Made by a program: the position numbers and the translations under genes
Shown: piece after piece, positions 1 through 7,994 of the stretch
Layout: each line of letters starts with the position of its first letter
Position numbering within the stretch: position 1 is the first letter of the stretch
The notes under the pieces: model-generated
Databases searched by the model: none
What the model saw: the letters and a program-made list of their open reading frames with translations, nothing else
What the model was told of the DNA's origin: nothing
Assembly (NCBI GenBank): GCA_964575345.1
Contig: CAZNQD010000030.1
Coordinates: 1-24,225 of the forward strand
Direction: 5' to 3'
Source: UBA1402 sp964575345
GTDB lineage: Bacteria; Bacteroidota; Bacteroidia; Bacteroidales; UBA1402
Length of the DNA: 24,225 bases

Positions 1-60
1 GGCAAAGCCATTTACGAAGGTCGTATTCAATTGAAAGACTTAAATAACTATCTATGTTAG
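1..60 (+). CDS. hisA: HisA C-terminal end (partial)
   Basis: Frame 1 is open from the first base to a TAG at 58-60 and encodes the last 19 residues of a protein, beginning GKAIYEGRIQLKDL. This matches the C-terminal end of HisA (ProFAR isomerase), where an AKAIYEG-type stretch closes the barrel. HisA converts ProFAR to PRFAR, the substrate that HisF uses in the next step. The stop overlaps the hisF start by 7 bases, which is normal for a tightly packed his operon. Only the tail is visible, so the call rests on this short match plus position directly before hisF. Confidence 0.8.
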   Translation, partial: GKAIYEGRIQLKDLNNYLC

Positions 61-815
61 CCAAACGCATTATTCCCTGCCTGGATGTCAAAGACGGCCA
101 AACTGTCAAGGGCGTTCATTTTGTCAATTTCCGTCAGGCCGGTGATCCTGTAGAACTAGGCGAAGCTTACAGCAAACAAGGCGCCGATGAGTTGGTGTAC
201 CTTGATATTACGGCTTCGTTAGAAGGCCGGAAAACTTTTACCGAACTGGTGCGCAAAGTAGCAGCCCGTATCAGCATTCCTTTTACGGTAGGCGGCGGCA
301 TACACGAGCTTTCCGATATTGACCGCCTTTTGAATGCCGGCGCCGACAAGGTTTCCATCAACACGGCCGCTTTGCTCAAACCTCAGCTCATCGACGAAAT
401 TGCCCGTAATTTCGGATCGCAGATGTGCGTGGTGGCCATCGACGCCAAACAGGAGGATGACGGCAAATGGCGTTGCTACATTAACGGCGGGCACAAGCCG
501 GTCGAAAGAGAATTGCTGGAATGGGCACTGGAAGCTCAGGATCGCGGTGCAGGTGAAATTTTGTTTACCAGCATGAGCCACGACGGCGTAAAAACCGGTT
601 ACCCCAACGAGGCCCTGGCCATGCTGGCCGATCGCCTGAGTATTCCGGTGATAGCTTCCGGCGGAGCCGGAAGCATGGAGCATTTCAGGGATGCTTTTGT
701 CCTTGGCAAGGCCGATGCCGCACTGGCAGCCAGCGTCTTTCATTTTGGAGAAATAAAAATTCCCGAACTGAAAGCATATTTAAAGAAAGAAGGCATAATA
801 GTAAGAGAACAATGA
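54..815 (+). CDS. hisF: Imidazole glycerol phosphate synthase cyclase subunit HisF
   Basis: HisF is the cyclase subunit of imidazole glycerol phosphate synthase. It converts PRFAR plus ammonia from the HisH glutaminase into IGP and AICAR in histidine synthesis. The 253-residue length is typical. The N-terminus LAKRIIPCLDVKDG carries the catalytic Asp11, and VVAIDAK carries the second catalytic Asp130. The phosphate-binding glycine segments FTVGGGI and VIASGGAG are present, as expected for a TIM barrel of the HisA/HisF family. The gene overlaps the hisA tail by 7 bases and hisIE by 4 bases (ATGA), so it is probably translationally coupled within the his operon. HisH is presumably encoded upstream of the window. 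Confidence 0.97.
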   Translation: MLAKRIIPCLDVKDGQTVKGVHFVNFRQAGDPVELGEAYSKQGADELVYLDITASLEGRKTFTELVRKVAARISIPFTVGGGIHELSDIDRLLNAGADKVSINTAALLKPQLIDEIARNFGSQMCVVAIDAKQEDDGKWRCYINGGHKPVERELLEWALEAQDRGAGEILFTSMSHDGVKTGYPNEALAMLADRLSIPVIASGGAGSMEHFRDAFVLGKADAALAASVFHFGEIKIPELKAYLKKEGIIVREQ

Positions 816-1411
816 TGAAACTCGATTTTGCTAAAATGGGCGGCCTGGTTCCCGCCATAGTACAGGATCATGTCACCGGCAAGGTGCTGATGCTGGGTTT
901 TATGAATCAGGAGGCCTTGGATAAAACCCTGGAGACAGGCAAGGTGACTTTTTTCAGCCGCACCAAAGGCCGGCTCTGGACCAAGGGCGAAGAAAGTGGT
1001 CATTTCCTGCATCTGGTTTCTCTCAAAGAGGATTGCGATCACGACACTCTGCTGATTCAGGCCAATCCCGAAGGGGTGGTTTGTCATTTGGGCTGGGATA
1101 CCTGCTTTAATGAAAAAAATACTTCCGGAGATCTGGAATTTTTGCTTTATTTGCAGGATTTTATTGATCGTCGTTTTCGCGAAATGCCCGAGGGTTCCTA
1201 CACTACTTCCTTGTTTAAAGACGGAGTGAAACGGATGGCTCAAAAAGTAGGAGAGGAGGCGGTCGAAACCTTGATTGAGGCAGTGGACGGCAATGATGAG
1301 CGCTTTTTGTACGAAGCTTCAGATATGCTTTACCACCTGATGGTGTTGCTGACCTCCAAAGGCTATCGCCTGGAAGATCTGGCACGTGAACTAAAAAAAA
1401 GACATAAATAA
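812..1411 (+). CDS. hisIE: Bifunctional phosphoribosyl-AMP cyclohydrolase / phosphoribosyl-ATP pyrophosphatase
   Basis: This 199-residue fusion carries out steps two and three of histidine synthesis. The N-terminal half (about residues 1-110) is the HisI cyclohydrolase, with SRTKGRLWTKGEESG, an EDCDHD metal site and a GVVCHLGWDTCF segment with conserved cysteines. The C-terminal part (about 110-199) is the HisE all-alpha pyrophosphohydrolase, with GSYTTSLFKDG, KVGEEAVETLIEA and an EASDMLYHLMVLL helix. The ATG overlaps the hisF stop as ATGA; a second ATG directly after it (815) could also serve. ftsE starts 1 base after the stop. The fusion is the usual arrangement in Bacteroidota and enterobacteria. 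Confidence 0.97.
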   Translation: MMKLDFAKMGGLVPAIVQDHVTGKVLMLGFMNQEALDKTLETGKVTFFSRTKGRLWTKGEESGHFLHLVSLKEDCDHDTLLIQANPEGVVCHLGWDTCFNEKNTSGDLEFLLYLQDFIDRRFREMPEGSYTTSLFKDGVKRMAQKVGEEAVETLIEAVDGNDERFLYEASDMLYHLMVLLTSKGYRLEDLARELKKRHK

Positions 1412-1412
1412 A

Positions 1413-2111
1413 ATGGAAGACAATATTCTGATCCATTTCGACAAAGTAGATATCTGCCTGGAAGATTTCATTGTACTCAAAGAAGTTAGTTTTGAGATTC
1501 GTCCCGGAGAATTTGTTTATCTCATTGGCCGGGTAGGATCGGGGAAAAGCAGCCTGCTCAAAAGCCTGTATGCCGAGATTCCCGTACTCGAAGGCGAAGC
1601 ACGCATTTACGACTACAATCTGCACAAAATTAAACGTAAACAGGTGCTGGCTTTACGTCGTGGTTTAGGAATTGTTTTTCAGGATTTTAAATTAATGACA
1701 GACCGGACAGTCTGGAAGAATCTGGATTTTGTTTTGAGAGCTACCGGCTGGAAAGACAAAAAGGAAATCGAAGAGCGCATAGACAAAGTGCTTACACAGG
1801 TGGGTATGCAAAACAAAGGCTACAAGATGCCTCACGAACTATCCGGTGGCGAGCAGCAACGTATAGTCATTGCAAGGGCCCTGCTCAACAATCCCCGTAT
1901 AATACTGGCCGATGAACCTACCGGTAATCTGGACGTGGAAACGGGCGATGCCATTGTGCAATTGCTCCACGATATTAAGGCTGAAGGTACTACTGTTTTG
2001 ATGACAACCCATAATCTGAGTTTTCTGGATAAATTTCCGGGCAGGGTGTTCAGATGCGATCATTTCCGCCTGAGCGAAGAAAGTAATACAATAAAAAATG
2101 GAATAAAATGA
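1413..2111 (+). CDS. ftsE: FtsE-type cell division ABC ATPase
   Basis: This is a 232-residue ABC ATPase of the FtsE/LolD class. FtsE pairs with the membrane protein FtsX and controls peptidoglycan hydrolysis at the septum. Visible motifs are Walker A G39-RVGSGKS46, a Q-loop near FQDFKL (89-94), the signature LSGGEQQR (143-150), Walker B ending D167-E168 and the switch His199. The Walker A reads GRVGSGKSS rather than the common GxSGAGKST, as seen in many Bacteroidota FtsE proteins. No ftsX is in the window, so the pairing is inferred from the family. The gene begins 1 base after hisIE and overlaps the aspartate kinase gene by 4 bases. LolD-like lipoprotein export is a less likely alternative. 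Confidence 0.85.
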   Translation: MEDNILIHFDKVDICLEDFIVLKEVSFEIRPGEFVYLIGRVGSGKSSLLKSLYAEIPVLEGEARIYDYNLHKIKRKQVLALRRGLGIVFQDFKLMTDRTVWKNLDFVLRATGWKDKKEIEERIDKVLTQVGMQNKGYKMPHELSGGEQQRIVIARALLNNPRIILADEPTGNLDVETGDAIVQLLHDIKAEGTTVLMTTHNLSFLDKFPGRVFRCDHFRLSEESNTIKNGIK

Positions 2112-3421
2112 AAGTGATGAAATTTGGCGGAACCTCTGTGGGCTCTGCACAACGAATGAAAGAGGTAGCCGGAATTTGTACCAAAGAAGGCAAAAACATA
2201 ATCGTATTGTCGGCCATGTCGGGTACCACCAACATCCTGCTCGAAATTTCGGACTATTTGCATAAACGCAATCCCGACGGAGCCAACGAGACTATCAATA
2301 TGTTGGAATTAAAGTATTTACGTGAAATAGAAGACTTATTCGAAAGCAGGGAGTATAAAATACAAACACTCGAAGTAATCAAATCGCATTTCGATTACAT
2401 CCGCAGTTTCACCAAAAAAGTATTTACACTGTTCGAGGAAAAAGTGATAGTAGCGCAGGGGGAACTTTTATCTACTGTGATGTTCACCAATTTTTTAAAA
2501 GAAAAAGGCTTGAACACTGCTCTTTTGCCGGCGCTTGAATTTATGCGAATTAATAAAAATGCAGAACCCGACCAGAATTATATACGTGAGCATTTGAACG
2601 CTCTGCTGGAGGAATACAAAGAGGCTGATCTATATATTACCCAGGGTTTTATATGCCTGAATGCCTACGGCGAAATTGATAACCTGCAACGAGGCGGCAG
2701 TGATTACACTGCTTCTCTGATCGGAGCAGCTGTCAAAGCCGACGAAATTCAAATCTGGACCGATATTGACGGCATGCACAATAACGACCCCAGAATCGTA
2801 GACAATACTTCGCCGGTGTCGTTTCTGAATTTTGATGAAGCGGCCGAACTGGCTTATTTCGGAGCCAAGATTTTACATCCGACCTGTATACTTCCCGCCA
2901 AACTCGAAAAGATTCCTGTACGTTTACTCAATACTATGCAACCCAACGCTAAGGGAACAACCATTTCGAACAAGAGCGAAAAGCATAAAATCAAGGCGGT
3001 AGCCGCCAAAGACAACATTACCGCCATACGCATCAAGTCGGGCCGTATGCTTTTGGCTTACGGTTTCCTGCGTAAGGTTTTCGAAATTTTCGAAAGTTAC
3101 CGCACTTCCATCGATATGGTCTGCACCTCGGAGGTGGGTATTTCGATGACTATTGACAACAACAGTCATCTGAAAGAGATTTTGGATGAGTTGAAAAAAA
3201 TAGGAACGGTGAGCGTTGACCGCGATATGGTTATTATTTGCGTGGTAGGCGACCTCAACTGGGACAACATTGGTTTCGAAGCCAGAGTGGTGGAGGCTCT
3301 CAAGGATATTCCGGTCCGGATGATTTCTTACGGAGGGAGCAATCACAATATTTCGCTGCTGGTGAAGGCCGAAGACAAAAAACGCAGTTTAGTTGCCCTG
3401 AGCGAACAACTGTTTAAATAG
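2108..3421 (+). CDS. lysC: Monofunctional aspartate kinase
   Basis: Aspartate kinase phosphorylates aspartate at the head of the lysine, threonine, methionine and diaminopimelate pathways. The 437-residue protein has the N-terminal kinase signature MKFGGTSVGSA, the catalytic-domain segment RGGSDYTASLIGAAVKAD (about 197-214) and WTDIDGMHNNDPR. After about residue 300 come two ACT-type regulatory segments, including YRTSIDMVCTSEVGIS. There is no homoserine dehydrogenase domain, so this is not ThrA. It overlaps ftsE by ATGA and sits 8 bases before lysA, which argues for a role in lysine and diaminopimelate supply. Feedback inhibition by lysine is likely from the ACT domains but is not shown by sequence alone. 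Confidence 0.95.
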   Translation: MKVMKFGGTSVGSAQRMKEVAGICTKEGKNIIVLSAMSGTTNILLEISDYLHKRNPDGANETINMLELKYLREIEDLFESREYKIQTLEVIKSHFDYIRSFTKKVFTLFEEKVIVAQGELLSTVMFTNFLKEKGLNTALLPALEFMRINKNAEPDQNYIREHLNALLEEYKEADLYITQGFICLNAYGEIDNLQRGGSDYTASLIGAAVKADEIQIWTDIDGMHNNDPRIVDNTSPVSFLNFDEAAELAYFGAKILHPTCILPAKLEKIPVRLLNTMQPNAKGTTISNKSEKHKIKAVAAKDNITAIRIKSGRMLLAYGFLRKVFEIFESYRTSIDMVCTSEVGISMTIDNNSHLKEILDELKKIGTVSVDRDMVIICVVGDLNWDNIGFEARVVEALKDIPVRMISYGGSNHNISLLVKAEDKKRSLVALSEQLFK

Positions 3422-3429
3422 AATGAATT

Positions 3430-4596
3430 ATGTACAATAAAGGACGTTTCCCCCTGAGCAGTTTCAATACTCTTCAAACTCCTTTTTATTATTACGATCT
3501 GGCAGTTTTGCGTTCTACCCTGGATTTGCTTCGTAAAGAAGCAGACAAAAACAGGATTCAGGTGCATTATGCCATAAAAGCCAATGCCAATCAGCGTATT
3601 TTGACTACTATCCAGTCTTACGGCTTTGGCGCCGATTGTGTAAGCGGAGGTGAATTGCAGGCTGCTTTTCAGGCCGGTTTCCCGGTTTCCCGTGTGGTGT
3701 TTGCGGGAGTGGGCAAAGCCGATTGGGAAATTGAACTGGGCCTGAAGGCGGACATATTTTGTTTCAACGCAGAATCGGTTCCCGAACTGGAAGTAATAGA
3801 CCAGCTGGCCGGGGCCATGGGTAAAAGAGCCAGAGTAGCTTTAAGAATCAATCCCAATGTACAGGCCGATACTCATCAATATATTACCACGGGACTGAGC
3901 GAGAATAAATTCGGTATTCCGCTGCAAAGCCTTGACGAGGTGCTGGATGTCTGTCTGAAGTTACAACACATAGAATTGATAGGCTTGCATTTCCATATTG
4001 GTTCTCAAATTACCGAGATGGACAATTTTGCCGGCCTTTGTGCCAGGGTGAATGAAATACAGAACCGCCTGGATCAACGCCGGCTCTTTGTACAAAACAT
4101 CAACCTGGGAGGGGGACTGGGTATCGACTATCATAATCCGGACAAGCTGTCTGTTCCCGATTTTTCCACTTATATGCAAACCATACGCAATATGTTGGTG
4201 TTAAGGCCCGGACAAAGTTTACACATAGAACCGGGACGCTCGGTGGTGGCGCAATGCGGTAGTCTGATTTCAAGAGTCCTTTATGTCAAGAAAGGCTTGC
4301 AAAAAGAGTTTACCATCCTGGATGCCGGCATGACCGAACTTATACGGCCGGCCTTGTATCAGGCATACCACAAAATAGAAAACATCAGCTCGGAAGAGCC
4401 AGAGCAAAAATACGATGTGGTTGGCCCCATTTGTGAATCTTCCGATTGTTTCGGCAAACAGGTAGTACTCAACAAAACCAGGCGTGGAGACCTTATAGCC
4501 ATACGTTCAACCGGAGCCTACGCCGAGATTATGGCTTCAAATTACAATCTCAGGCCCAAAGCCCCTGCCTACTTTTCGGAGGATTTTCCACACTAA
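3430..4596 (+). CDS. lysA: Diaminopimelate decarboxylase
   Basis: LysA decarboxylates meso-diaminopimelate to lysine using PLP. The fold-type III signature is clear: VHYAIKANANQ with the PLP lysine at K50, HFHIGSQI (H187-I192), the phosphate-binding NLGGGLGIDY, EPGRSVVAQCG (E267-R270) and the active-site C335-ESSDCF from the partner subunit. At 388 residues it is somewhat shorter than the roughly 420 of many proteobacterial enzymes. An upstream ATG at 3423 is in another frame and stops at once, so 3430 is the only sensible start. It is the last gene of the his-ftsE-lysC-lysA run. I see no hairpin terminator after it. Confidence 0.96.
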   Translation: MYNKGRFPLSSFNTLQTPFYYYDLAVLRSTLDLLRKEADKNRIQVHYAIKANANQRILTTIQSYGFGADCVSGGELQAAFQAGFPVSRVVFAGVGKADWEIELGLKADIFCFNAESVPELEVIDQLAGAMGKRARVALRINPNVQADTHQYITTGLSENKFGIPLQSLDEVLDVCLKLQHIELIGLHFHIGSQITEMDNFAGLCARVNEIQNRLDQRRLFVQNINLGGGLGIDYHNPDKLSVPDFSTYMQTIRNMLVLRPGQSLHIEPGRSVVAQCGSLISRVLYVKKGLQKEFTILDAGMTELIRPALYQAYHKIENISSEEPEQKYDVVGPICESSDCFGKQVVLNKTRRGDLIAIRSTGAYAEIMASNYNLRPKAPAYFSEDFPH

Positions 4597-4720
4597 AACC
4601 GGGCAACATTTCATTTCCTTTTGTTTGTGTTATTACTTTAACAAATAGCGGCTGTAAAGGCACGTAAATTGTTAAAATTATTATTTTTGGTTGAAAGTAT
4701 AGGAAATTAAAAAAATATTG

Positions 4721-4728
4721 TAATATTG
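4721..4728 (+). promoter_or_regulatory. Weak candidate -7 box for the lipoprotein gene
   Basis: The 173-base gap between lysA and the next gene is A/T-rich and holds no gene or hairpin that I can see. TAATATTG at 4721-4728 matches the Bacteroidota -7 consensus TAnnTTTG at five of the six fixed positions. No TTG lies at the expected 19-21 base spacing; the nearest is at 4691-4693, which is too far. A promoter is likely somewhere here because the new gene starts a different functional unit, but the exact site is uncertain. Confidence 0.25.
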
Positions 4729-4769
4729 CGGCGCGATACATCCCAATTTTCTATTTAAAAAACAAAATT

Positions 4770-6443
4770 ATGAAACTAAAACGCTTTATAATAATTCATT
4801 TCCTTGTCGTATTAACAGGAGTCTTCAGTTTCTCCTGTATTGATGAGTCATACGACCTGGAACAGCTTTCGGGTGAAGTGGAGTTATTCGGCAATTCCAT
4901 GGCCGTTCCAATCGGCACGACCACCATTTATCTCGATAGTGTAATTGGAGGATTGGCCGGAGATTCAGGGGCATTGAGTGTTAAAGACGGAGTTTATGTT
5001 TTTGAGTATGCCGGTTCCATGGATATGAGCGGCTTGACTTCGGCCCTGGGAGACTTTTCCCTGCTGCCTGTAAATCCTATTTCGACCAGTGTTCCGCTTT
5101 ACGATGCCTCTCTGGCACCCTGGATACCCTTCAATTTACCACCCATGGTGTACAATTACACAGGCAGTTCCAGTATGAGTCTTCCCGATTTTAGTACCGA
5201 TCTTATTGATGTTGACAGCGTAGACCTGAGCAATTGCATTGTCCGCTTTATTCTGAGACCAGAAGGATTGGGCGGACCAAAGTTGAAAGAAAGCATCCGC
5301 ATTCGATTTGTTCCTCAGGGCTCTGTGGCCGATTATTATAATAACGGCGTAGAAGTCAGCGACTGGACTCTCAACATGGGCGATACCCTTGATATAGAAT
5401 TGAAAAGGCTCAGGCTGGCAGCAGGTGGCAGCAGCCTGGATATCAATCAGGAAGTAACCATGGACATTAAAGAAATCGGAGATGTGACAGCCGATCAACA
5501 AATTCAAACCATGATGCATTTGGAAATGAGCTTCATTAATCCTCTCGATTATGAAGTGGTATATGGTAAAGTGGATTATTCAATGGCCGGTACCGCCGAA
5601 CCCATCAGCTTTGAAGCTTTGGGCGATATGTTGGACGATAACGATGTGTTGAGTTTTTACAATCCCAAAATAGTGCTTACTACCGAAAGCAACCTGGGTG
5701 TTCCCATTGAGTTCAATCTGAATATGGGCACCAGCAACGCAGCCACAGGCGAGAGCAGAAGCCTCAGCAATGCCAGCTTTACCATGATACCCGCTTCCAG
5801 TCCTTCGGAAGTTCGCCAAAATCAATTTGTCATTGACAAAACCTATGGTACCGACGAATTGTTCAAAATCAATCCCGACCAGATTACCATGGGCTATAGT
5901 TTTGCTACCGATCCTGCTTCGGTCCTGAATCACTTTGTATCCAAAAATACACAAATGACTATGGAATATTCCATGCAGATTCCTCTGCAATTCGGAAGTG
6001 ATCTCGATATAGGCATGGGATCGACAATGAATCTGTCGCTGGACAGCCTGGATTTTCTCGATGAACAAGAAGATCTTACGGTGTCTCTTAATTTAAATAT
6101 AAAAAACCGCATACCCCTGAATTTAAAGTTACAACTCACCGCTTTGGATGCGGACAGTGTCGCTTTGTTTTCTGTGGCTTCGGGCGATATTGCCGCTGCC
6201 GGTCCCATTGATCCAGCCACGGGCTTTGCCACGGGCTATACTCAGACAGCAACAGATATCAGTTTATCGATTGCTCAGATCAACCTCTTGAAACGTACCA
6301 ACAAAATGAGGGTTGAATTTCTGATTACCGCCAGCGACCAAAATTCTTTCGTATCCATACAGCCTACGGACTATATCGAATTAGCCATCGGTTTGCAGAT
6401 GGAAGGAGGATTCGTGGTCAATTTAAAACCTCAAAATCAATAA
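4770..6443 (+). CDS. Probable surface-exposed lipoprotein, unknown function
   Basis: The 557-residue product begins with a basic n-region (MKLKR), a hydrophobic stretch and Cys23 in FSFSC, a plausible lipobox for signal peptidase II. The residues after the Cys are IDESYD. Acidic residues at these positions resemble the Bacteroidota lipoprotein export signal that sends lipoproteins to the cell surface. The rest looks beta-rich, with many Ser/Thr/Gly/Asp and Ile/Leu-Asp-Leu alternations, and has no Cys pattern or enzymatic motif that I recognise. Its SCID-x-x-YDL start followed by an AVPIG segment resembles uncharacterised Bacteroidales lipoproteins. It is followed 39 bases later by a DUF5723 barrel gene in the same direction, which suggests a cell-surface lipoprotein/barrel partnership. 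Function is not known. Confidence 0.85.
   Translation: MKLKRFIIIHFLVVLTGVFSFSCIDESYDLEQLSGEVELFGNSMAVPIGTTTIYLDSVIGGLAGDSGALSVKDGVYVFEYAGSMDMSGLTSALGDFSLLPVNPISTSVPLYDASLAPWIPFNLPPMVYNYTGSSSMSLPDFSTDLIDVDSVDLSNCIVRFILRPEGLGGPKLKESIRIRFVPQGSVADYYNNGVEVSDWTLNMGDTLDIELKRLRLAAGGSSLDINQEVTMDIKEIGDVTADQQIQTMMHLEMSFINPLDYEVVYGKVDYSMAGTAEPISFEALGDMLDDNDVLSFYNPKIVLTTESNLGVPIEFNLNMGTSNAATGESRSLSNASFTMIPASSPSEVRQNQFVIDKTYGTDELFKINPDQITMGYSFATDPASVLNHFVSKNTQMTMEYSMQIPLQFGSDLDIGMGSTMNLSLDSLDFLDEQEDLTVSLNLNIKNRIPLNLKLQLTALDADSVALFSVASGDIAAAGPIDPATGFATGYTQTATDISLSIAQINLLKRTNKMRVEFLITASDQNSFVSIQPTDYIELAIGLQMEGGFVVNLKPQNQ
6216..6239 (+). repeat. 12-bp in-frame tandem repeat in the lipoprotein gene
   Basis: GCCACGGGCTTT is followed directly by GCCACGGGCTAT, so the two 12-base units differ at one base. 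They encode ATGF-ATGY in a loop-like region of the lipoprotein. This looks like a recent slippage duplication that keeps frame. Confidence 0.7.
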
Positions 6444-6482
6444 AGAGCTCATAGAAGTGATTACCATTTAAGCCAATTTATT

Positions 6483-7889
6483 ATGAAAACAACAGGACGT
6501 ATATTGTTTTTTATTGTGCTGCTTACTGCCTTGACTTCGGAGCTCAGAGCTCAGAAAGTGAACTCCTTGTATTTTCTGGAAAGAACAGCTATGCACACGC
6601 GCATGAATCCGGCCATGGCACCAAAGAATTCCAGTATTGGTCTTGGCCTGGGTAACATTGCCTTTAATTTTCAATCGGATCTGGCCTTAAGCGATGTAAT
6701 AATCCCGGGACAAAACGGTGGCCTTATAAGTGTTATGCATCCCGATGCCGACAAGGCTTTATTTTTGTCCGGCCTGGGCGATGTTTCCAATTTCAGCGGA
6801 AATTTCAATATGGAGTTGTTTAATTTGGGTATCCGTATGAAACAAGCCTACATAAGTTTACACAGTGGCATATATATGGATATGGGACTGGGTATGCCCA
6901 AGGATTTTTTCAGTTTGTTTATGCTTGGTATGGACGCTACTCAGCCATCCACGCAGTTTGACCTGTCGGCCCTGAATTTTGAAGCCAATCTATATAATAA
7001 AACAGGTGTTGGCTTGTCTCTGGGTTTAGGTGAGATTTTTAGCCTTGGTGTCAATGTGGATTACCTGGTCGGGCTGGGTAATGTGAAACTGGGCTTTGAC
7101 GAGCTGAGCATAAATGCCACCGATCAAAGTTGGGATGTGGTATCAAAAGGTTATATTCGTTATGCCGGCCCACAGCAGTTGATGTTAACCTATTCCGACG
7201 ATAATTACCTGAACGGCATCAGTACCGATTTTTCTTCCCTGACCGGTGCTAACGCCGACTTTATGGATCTCTTGTCTACCGGTAAAGGATTTTCTGTTGA
7301 CCTGGGATTCACTGCCAGGCCTTTGCCTTTTTTAAGCCTGTCGGCTTCGGTTACAGACCTGGGTTTTATCAACTGGAATAAAGACTATGTCCAGCAGGCT
7401 GTTTCGGACGAAACTTATCGTTTCGAAGGAATAGACCTGGCTTTTGGAGAATCTTCACAGGACGAAGAGGAGGGTAATTCCATAGGAGATCAACTGCAGG
7501 GACTTATGCGTTTAAGTAAAGATGTAGCTTCGGAAGCCTTTGTCAGCAAGCTGACCAGCAAGCTGAATATTGGAGCCGAGGCAGGTGTACTCAATAATCG
7601 CATCACTTTCGGAGTGTTGTCGCAAACAGCCTTTGCCGATAATGCACTTCTTTATCAGGATTTTATGTTTTCCGCCAACTTCAAGCCCGGCAGCCTGCTT
7701 CAGGCAGCACTCACTTACTCACTCTTGCATGGCAAAATGAGTTCGTTTGGTGCTGCATTAAACCTAAAGTTATTGTTTATCAACTTCTTCCTGGCAGCCG
7801 ATTATATTCCGATGATTTATACTCCTCAGATGATACCGGTGAACAATTCACACTTCAACCTTCAAACCGGCTTTAATTTGATGTTTTAG
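6483..7889 (+). CDS. DUF5723 family outer-membrane barrel protein
   Basis: This 468-residue protein has an N-terminal signal peptide (about residues 1-23, cleaved near LRA-Q). It then shows the DUF5723-type opening: a HTRMNPAMAP segment followed by glycine-rich short strands such as GLGLGNIAFNF. Alternating hydrophobic and polar strands continue to the end, which closes on LQTGFNLMF with a C-terminal Phe, typical of outer-membrane barrels inserted by BamA. The family is common in Bacteroidota and has no established function; similarity in style to FadL/PorV-type barrels is only an impression. It lies 39 bases after the lipoprotein gene and shares its terminator, so the two are probably one transcript. 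Confidence 0.85.
   Translation: MKTTGRILFFIVLLTALTSELRAQKVNSLYFLERTAMHTRMNPAMAPKNSSIGLGLGNIAFNFQSDLALSDVIIPGQNGGLISVMHPDADKALFLSGLGDVSNFSGNFNMELFNLGIRMKQAYISLHSGIYMDMGLGMPKDFFSLFMLGMDATQPSTQFDLSALNFEANLYNKTGVGLSLGLGEIFSLGVNVDYLVGLGNVKLGFDELSINATDQSWDVVSKGYIRYAGPQQLMLTYSDDNYLNGISTDFSSLTGANADFMDLLSTGKGFSVDLGFTARPLPFLSLSASVTDLGFINWNKDYVQQAVSDETYRFEGIDLAFGESSQDEEEGNSIGDQLQGLMRLSKDVASEAFVSKLTSKLNIGAEAGVLNNRITFGVLSQTAFADNALLYQDFMFSANFKPGSLLQAALTYSLLHGKMSSFGAALNLKLLFINFFLAADYIPMIYTPQMIPVNNSHFNLQTGFNLMF
7544..7567 (+). repeat. 12-bp in-frame tandem repeat in the DUF5723 gene
   Basis: CAGCAAGCTGAC is followed directly by CAGCAAGCTGAA, one mismatch in 12 bases. The units contribute to the SKLTSKL segment of the protein. 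It is a small in-frame duplication. Confidence 0.65.
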
Positions 7890-7897
7890 CCCGTATT

Positions 7898-7933
7898 AAA
7901 AAATAAGAGGTCCGAAAGGGCCTCTTATTTTTT
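7898..7933. terminator. Bidirectional intrinsic terminator between convergent genes
   Basis: A 13-base arm at 7898-7910 (A-rich, then TAAGAGG) pairs perfectly with 7921-7933. Three more pairs, one of them a G-T wobble, extend the stem inward to a GAAA tetraloop at 7914-7917. Because the arms end in A6 and T6, a U-run follows the GC-rich part of the stem in either direction. It sits 9 bases after the DUF5723 stop and can also serve the glyA operon arriving from the other side. Confidence 0.92.
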
Positions 7934-7940
7934 ATACACA

Positions 7941-7953
7941 AGAGAGTTTCTCT
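7941..7953. other. Small hairpin next to the terminator
   Basis: AGAGA at 7941-7945 pairs with TCTCT at 7949-7953 across a 3-base loop. It is short and may have no separate role, but it sits between two stronger stems in the convergent intergenic region. Confidence 0.4.
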
Positions 7954-7954
7954 A

Positions 7955-7988
7955 TACTGTTTCCCCTTATGTTCTCCGGGGAACAGTG
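7955..7988. terminator. Second hairpin just after the glyA stop
   Basis: CTGTTTCCCC at 7957-7966 pairs with GGGGAACAG at 7978-7986, with one bulged T. An A-T and a wobble pair extend the stem on the outside. It starts 6 bases beyond the glyA stop on the - strand and has no strong T-run of its own. It may act as a 3' stabilising stem or a helper to the main terminator at 7898-7933. Confidence 0.5.
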
Positions 7989-7994
7989 AGGTAA

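Noticed and set aside
219..743. A 174-codon open frame on the - strand opposite hisF
   Set aside because: It is an antisense shadow of hisF, with no domain, no promoter and a composition that follows from the hisF codons. The same applies to other long antisense frames opposite murA (15741-16433), rseP (20542-21150) and glyA (8040-8498).
4597..4769. A possible riboswitch or leader element after lysA
   Set aside because: The A/T-rich 173 bases form no convincing multi-helix structure by eye and precede a lipoprotein gene, not an amino acid gene.
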